Assembly: GCA_013397435.1 (NCBI GenBank)
Contig: VZRG01002367.1
Location: 42,057-106,056, forward strand
Direction: 5' to 3'
DNA from: Erythrocercus mccallii
Lineage: Eukaryota > Chordata > Aves > Passeriformes > Dicruridae
Length of the DNA: 64,000 nt
The notes beneath the pieces are model-generated. The model made no database searches, was not told where the DNA came from, and saw only the letters and a program-made list of their open reading frames with translations. Position numbers and translations under genes: made by a program. Shown piece by piece: positions 59,642 to 64,000 of the stretch. How positions within the stretch are numbered: the stretch's first letter is position 1; each line of letters begins with the position of its first letter.

Positions 59642-62600
59642 GTGGGTCTGGGCAAGGCATGCTCTGCCTGGGGCTCTTGTGGGGCTGGGCAGGCTGATGA
59701 ACCTTGAGAGCCACAGTGCTCTCAACATAATTAATGCTCTGGAGTTATCGCTGTTGTCCCACTCGTTGGGTCTGTGTAACTGAGTGCTTGACCTGGTCTC
59801 TTTCCTGTGGAGTTTGTGTTTTTACACCATTCTGTATTGAGGAACTGGTGAGGTGTGTTATGGGCATAGGTAGAACCTGTAGCAAGTTTACAAGACAAGC
59901 TTTAAAGCTGAAAAAGCTAGTTTGAATAGAAGAGTGCTAAAGGCCAAAATCTCTTTAATTTACCCAAGACAGGTTGGGAAGTGACTTATCGTGACCCAAA
60001 AGTATCTTCAAACAGAGGTGCTGGTATAAAACTTCTTTTGAGCTAGGAAACATTATTGATTTGAAGCTAAGTTTGGGTAAATTCAACTTACAAAATACTA
60101 GGATGCGTCTTCTGTTTGCTGTGTTAATGTGATCTGTGCCTAGTGAGAAATAGTGGGGAAGCATAGAAATCACCGGATGAAGTGCTTACTATGATATAGG
60201 AAATCTTGTTAGAGTAGCATCACTTTGGGATTTTTAGGTTTTCAGTCTCTATGAGATATTTTATGGTGGTGTAGTACCTGGGGAGCTGGGACTACATCTT
60301 AATTTATTGAGTGTTCATTTATTGAATTTTGAGATGCCTTTGGTGAGATGTTAGTAATTATTTTATTAATCCTTCTAGCATCAGTTTCCATTTAGGAGAA
60401 ATTGTCTTTGTGCCCTCTAGTGGAAAAACTATTTACTTGAAAGCTTCTACATTGGGTGAAATTTTTGCAAAGAAAGGTGGAATGTGTGAGAAAAGACCCA
60501 GAGGAGCAGAACAAGGCTGGAGAGATGAAGGGTTGCAGGAGGTGGACGTGCTCTGTGCTTCCTCTGCTTCAGTCCTCCTAACACTGTAACGGTGATGACA
60601 TGCACAGACTTTGTCAAATTGAGAAGAGATTATTCAATATTCACATCAGCTGGACTTGGTGAAATTATTCTAGGTATAATTATGAGGAAAACCCAGTCTC
60701 AGCAAGCTCTGAGCACTGGTCAGTCATTGGTGATTGCCATCGATGTTCCCCAGGGATGTGGTGGAAAGGGAAGAGCAAAGCAAAGTCCACTCTGAACCTT
60801 TAAAGGGAGGAGAAATAAAGATCCAGAAAATGAAAGATCAAGGAATATGACACTGGTTCATCAAAAAAGTTCCAGAGCACTTTGTTTACAGCAGAGAGGA
60901 GGATGGGATCCAAAAAAAAAGCTGACTTAAAAACAAATAGACGAATCTGTCCAACTTCCCTCTTTAACGGGGTAACTCATTCTTGTGTGAAAAGAGCTGC
61001 TGATGTGACTGAGACTTAGGATTTGGATCATCTTGGTGAACAGCAAAACCAGCAGGGCACCAGTGTGATGAGGAATAGGGAAGAGGAGGGTGCAGAGGTG
61101 GCTCTGAGGGGGCAGGAGTTGGATGACCAAGTGCCAGGGTGGTACCACATGGTGCATGGCCAGCCCAAACAAACCAGCACTGTCCTGAGGTTTGAGGAAA
61201 AGACTCAAATCTCTCTCTGAGTCATCCTTGCAGAAGCTCTGTGCGTAAGGCAGGGCTGGTAATCCCTTCCCGCTGCACCAAGGGGAGCTGGGCAGTGCAG
61301 GGCAGGAGGAGAATGGTCACGGTTGGGAGTCTGGAGATGAACCACAGAGGTGGGAGGCTCAGCAAATGAGGCTAGAGAGGGAATACTGAAGGAGCTGTAT
61401 TTGGAAATATAAGCCTGAGTGCAGGCAACACATTTTCTGTTGCATAAAAGATTTCTGTAAAAAGGATGATCATTACCTCTTAGTTCCCACTGGAGAAAAA
61501 TACCTTGATTTGCCTGAAAAAAAATATTCAAAGTGCAGACTAGGAAAGAGTTTCTCACTAGGAAGTAATGAAGCAGGAGCAAAAGAAATTGTGAATCTGC
61601 TTGACTGGAGGATTTGCAGAGCAGTTAAGGCAGTGCCTCTTGCTGATGGTTTGATTTCTCCCCCTCTGTTGCCTTCTGTCCATCCACCCACTACACAGGG
61701 TCTATTTCACTTATTAACCCTCCAAGCTGGACTTTTTATTTCTGTTGCTGTTGCTGGTTTCAGGGATCAGAGGTCAAAACCAGTAGCAGTGTAGTAGGCT
61801 GTTACATAGCTTTGGGATATAAATTCTGCTCTCAGTGCAGTCATGAAAACTTCAAGCACGGATGTAGATCACAAGAAGCTGCTGCTGTCCCATATATCTT
61901 CCCTTCTCTGTTTCTTTCTGGAGCTGCTCATTTGGGATGCTATGAGAGCAACAGATGTGAACGTGATGGAGTCCCCACGCTCCCCTCCCATCACTGTCAT
62001 CCTCCCTTTCCTCATACTGGACTGTCATTCTTGTTTATTTTGGTTTGAATTACAATTGCAAAACCTCTTGCAGCGTTGTTTCTGTGCAGTGTGTCGTGAG
62101 TCACTGTTTGTGTTTGCTGCCGTTCGCCTTGCCCATCCTCTCCCCCTGTCTCTCGCTTGCAGCCACAGTTCCCCTCCCAGTATCCTGGAGCCTATTCTGA
62201 GTTTACAATGCTCAGCACTCCTGTGAGTGCAGGGAAAAGCAAGCTGTCAGGGAAAATTCAGGATTAGCCTTTTTTTTTTAAATTTTGTTTTAGCTTTCTT
62301 CTGGCATTTTGTAAGGGTCCTTGTTGAAATCAAAAGATTCCTTGGAGATTCCTTCCTTGAGATCTCTGTGCTCAGTTAGTCTCATCATATTTCTACCAGG
62401 CAGTGAGATCAATACTGCATTTTCTGGCTTGCAGATTTCAGGAATGGGGGGAAAATCATGTTAAAAAGACCTTTTTTGAAGTTACTGAGATGCTTATGTG
62501 CAATTCCAGCACCAGCTGTCACAGTGGAGGTGTTATTTCCCTTCACGTGCATTGTCACTGGGGTGGAGACTTCGGCATCCTGCACAAGATTGTAAGTTTG

Positions 62601-63965
62601 GACCAGCAGGGGCTGACCTCACTGTCCTCTGAGAGGGCTGTGGGTACCCTGGGTGGATGAGGAAGAGACTCTCCATGCCCTTGTGGTCTTGAGTGATCCC
62701 TTGTGCTTCTTCTGCTTGCTCCTGGTAAAGTGCCATCATTGCTAACCAAGAAAACCCTACAGTTCTTTGCCTGTGCAATCTGAATGGTAATGGCTCGCAA
62801 GTCACTCTGCAGATTTATCAAGGAGGAACAGACAATTTCTTTGTGTCAGCTTAACGGAGCTTCAGCTCACGGTGCTCCATGTGGGAGAATTAAGGACAAG
62901 TCCCGAGTCCCAGGTTGTCCAGAAGCTCAGGAAATGTTTGGTTGTGAATCTACTGTAAAATAGCTGCAAGCTTCCCATGCCTCAATTAGTAGCCTTGATA
63001 GAGAGCAGACAAGTTTTCAGGTAAAAAATGTCCATTTTGACTCTTTAAGTGCTCTCAGGTGGCCCATGGAATGTAAATGTTTTACTCTATTTGTAATGCA
63101 AAACCTTTTAATTATCTCCAATTCATAAATCCCTAGTTTGGTACTTCACTGCTTGCAAGAAAATGCTCATCTTTTAGTGGGTAGTAATCAGTGTCAGAGG
63201 AAATGGGGAATAGATGGTGTGTTTTAAATGGTGTCAGTTCCAGCAATGGGAATGTATAATTTAAATCACTTACATTTAATCATCCTTTAAACACTGAATT
63301 CCAGCCTCTGCTACTTGTCTCCCAGGAAGCTGACAGCTTTTTAATGCCACTACGGCAACACTTGAAAGTTCCTTAAACTGCTCTAGGCTGTGATGTGGCT
63401 CTGTACCACATGTATTGGTGCACCCAGGGCTGGTTCTCTGAGACTGGATGCAGCTGGCTGCAGGGGTTGCTTGGGCTCTGCTTCACCCCCTCCCAGGCCC
63501 AATTTTGGAAGTCTCAACTGTTTTACCTTTTTACAGAGCTGTAACATCTGTTGTAAGTACCACAGCAAACGTAACAGCTGCTGAGGGTGGGATTATGGAT
63601 CTGGGGTCTGTGTGTAACAGCTAAACATATTCTAGCAATTCAGCAGGTTGAAAAATAAACCAGATCAAGCTGTGTTCATCATGCTCTGGATCTGTGTGGT
63701 GGAGATGTTTCCTGGTGGACAGGAATTGTGCCTGGCTCAGCCTGGGTTGCAGTGCCTGCAAGTGTGAGGCTTTGACCTCATGCATTTCAGCAAGGAAACA
63801 GGGCAGTGTGGGAGCAGCAGGTCCTGATCCTGCCCGGGGAGCAGAGCAGCAGTGCCCTCGGTGCTTGTGGGACCCCACCAGTCCGTGACCATTGTGTGTG
63901 GGGCTGGTGACATGCAGACAAGACGCTTGCTATTCACTTCAGTGGCAATGTGCCTGATTTCAACC
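59642..63965. other. Intronic sequence to the right edge, no gene seen
   Basis: No supportable exon, RNA gene or intact repeat is visible. Sequence near 63050-63310 is AT-rich with some homeodomain-type cores. Open frames are short and overlap on both strands. Confidence 0.45.
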
Positions 63966-63999
63966 TGCACATGTATATGCATATATAAATACATGTGCA
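63966..63999. repeat. Perfect 11-bp inverted repeat at the window edge
   Basis: Left arm TGCACATGTAT (63966-63976) and right arm ATACATGTGCA (63989-63999) are exact reverse complements, separated by a 12-base AT-rich loop that contains ATGCAT. It could be an isolated dyad or the start of an alternating purine-pyrimidine (TG/TA) simple repeat that continues beyond the window. Confidence 0.7.
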
Positions 64000-64000
64000 C

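Larger units (their letters stand above)
14676..64000 (+). other. MAGI1: MAGI1 intron 1 (5' part, at least 49 kb)
   Basis: No sequence after the exon-1 donor reads as the next MAGI1 exon, which should continue with a GGR-NKDLRHFL-like stretch leading into the guanylate kinase domain. MAGI genes have very long first introns in vertebrates, so an intron extending past the right edge is expected. The CpG island continues about 370 bases into it. The annotated CR1 elements, tracts, gap and candidate exon lie inside it. Confidence 0.8.

Noticed and set aside
1..64000. CRISPR arrays, tRNA or rRNA genes, prokaryotic operons, intact viral or transposon genes
   Set aside because: No regularly spaced repeats, cloverleaf-like tRNA boxes, rRNA words or polymerase, integrase or transposase motifs were seen on either strand. 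The sequence is clearly vertebrate.

Overview
This is vertebrate nuclear DNA, most probably from a bird. It has one recognisable coding exon in 64 kb, a CpG-island promoter, very few transposable elements, and the elements that can be recognised are CR1 LINE tails of the type that dominates avian genomes. Turtles and crocodilians also carry CR1, so the call to birds rests mainly on the low repeat content. The two runs of N, one in a GC-rich 5' leader and one inside a GT microsatellite, are typical scaffold gaps of a short-read assembly.

Layout on the + strand. Positions 1 to about 13.8 kb look like non-coding 5' flank. I find no exon of a neighbouring gene there, but there are two compact blocks that look regulatory (about 6.03-6.31 kb, with a perfect CRE palindrome, and about 7.20-7.33 kb) and a CpG-enriched block at 12.73-13.11 kb. 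A CpG island runs from about 13.8 to 15.05 kb and contains GC boxes, a G-quadruplex-type run, an N gap and the 5' leader. The first coding exon of MAGI1, a membrane-associated guanylate kinase scaffold with inverted domain order, lies at 14390-14675. It encodes the N-terminal 95 residues, including the first PDZ-like domain, and ends in a phase-1 splice donor. Everything from 14676 to the right edge reads as the large first intron of MAGI1; exon 2 lies beyond the window.

The intron holds one good CR1 tail on each strand (22.80-23.11 kb and 40.16-40.41 kb), a CR1 3' fragment at 46.8 kb, several homopolymer or dinucleotide tracts and a 435-base gap inside a GT repeat. The most interesting intronic object is a GC-rich candidate cassette exon at 59423-59641. 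It has a strong-looking acceptor and donor, is 219 nt long, has no stop in the frame set by exon 1, and enters and leaves in phase 1, so it could be inserted between exons 1 and 2 without breaking the MAGI1 frame.

The other notable structure is in the MAGI1 5' leader: an exactly duplicated 16-base self-complementary GC motif brackets a two-codon upstream ORF (ATG GCC TGA) in strong initiation context, just ahead of the main start. I see no bacterial-type system, CRISPR array, tRNA or rRNA, and no intact viral or transposon gene. The many other open frames look like chance ORFs in non-coding DNA.
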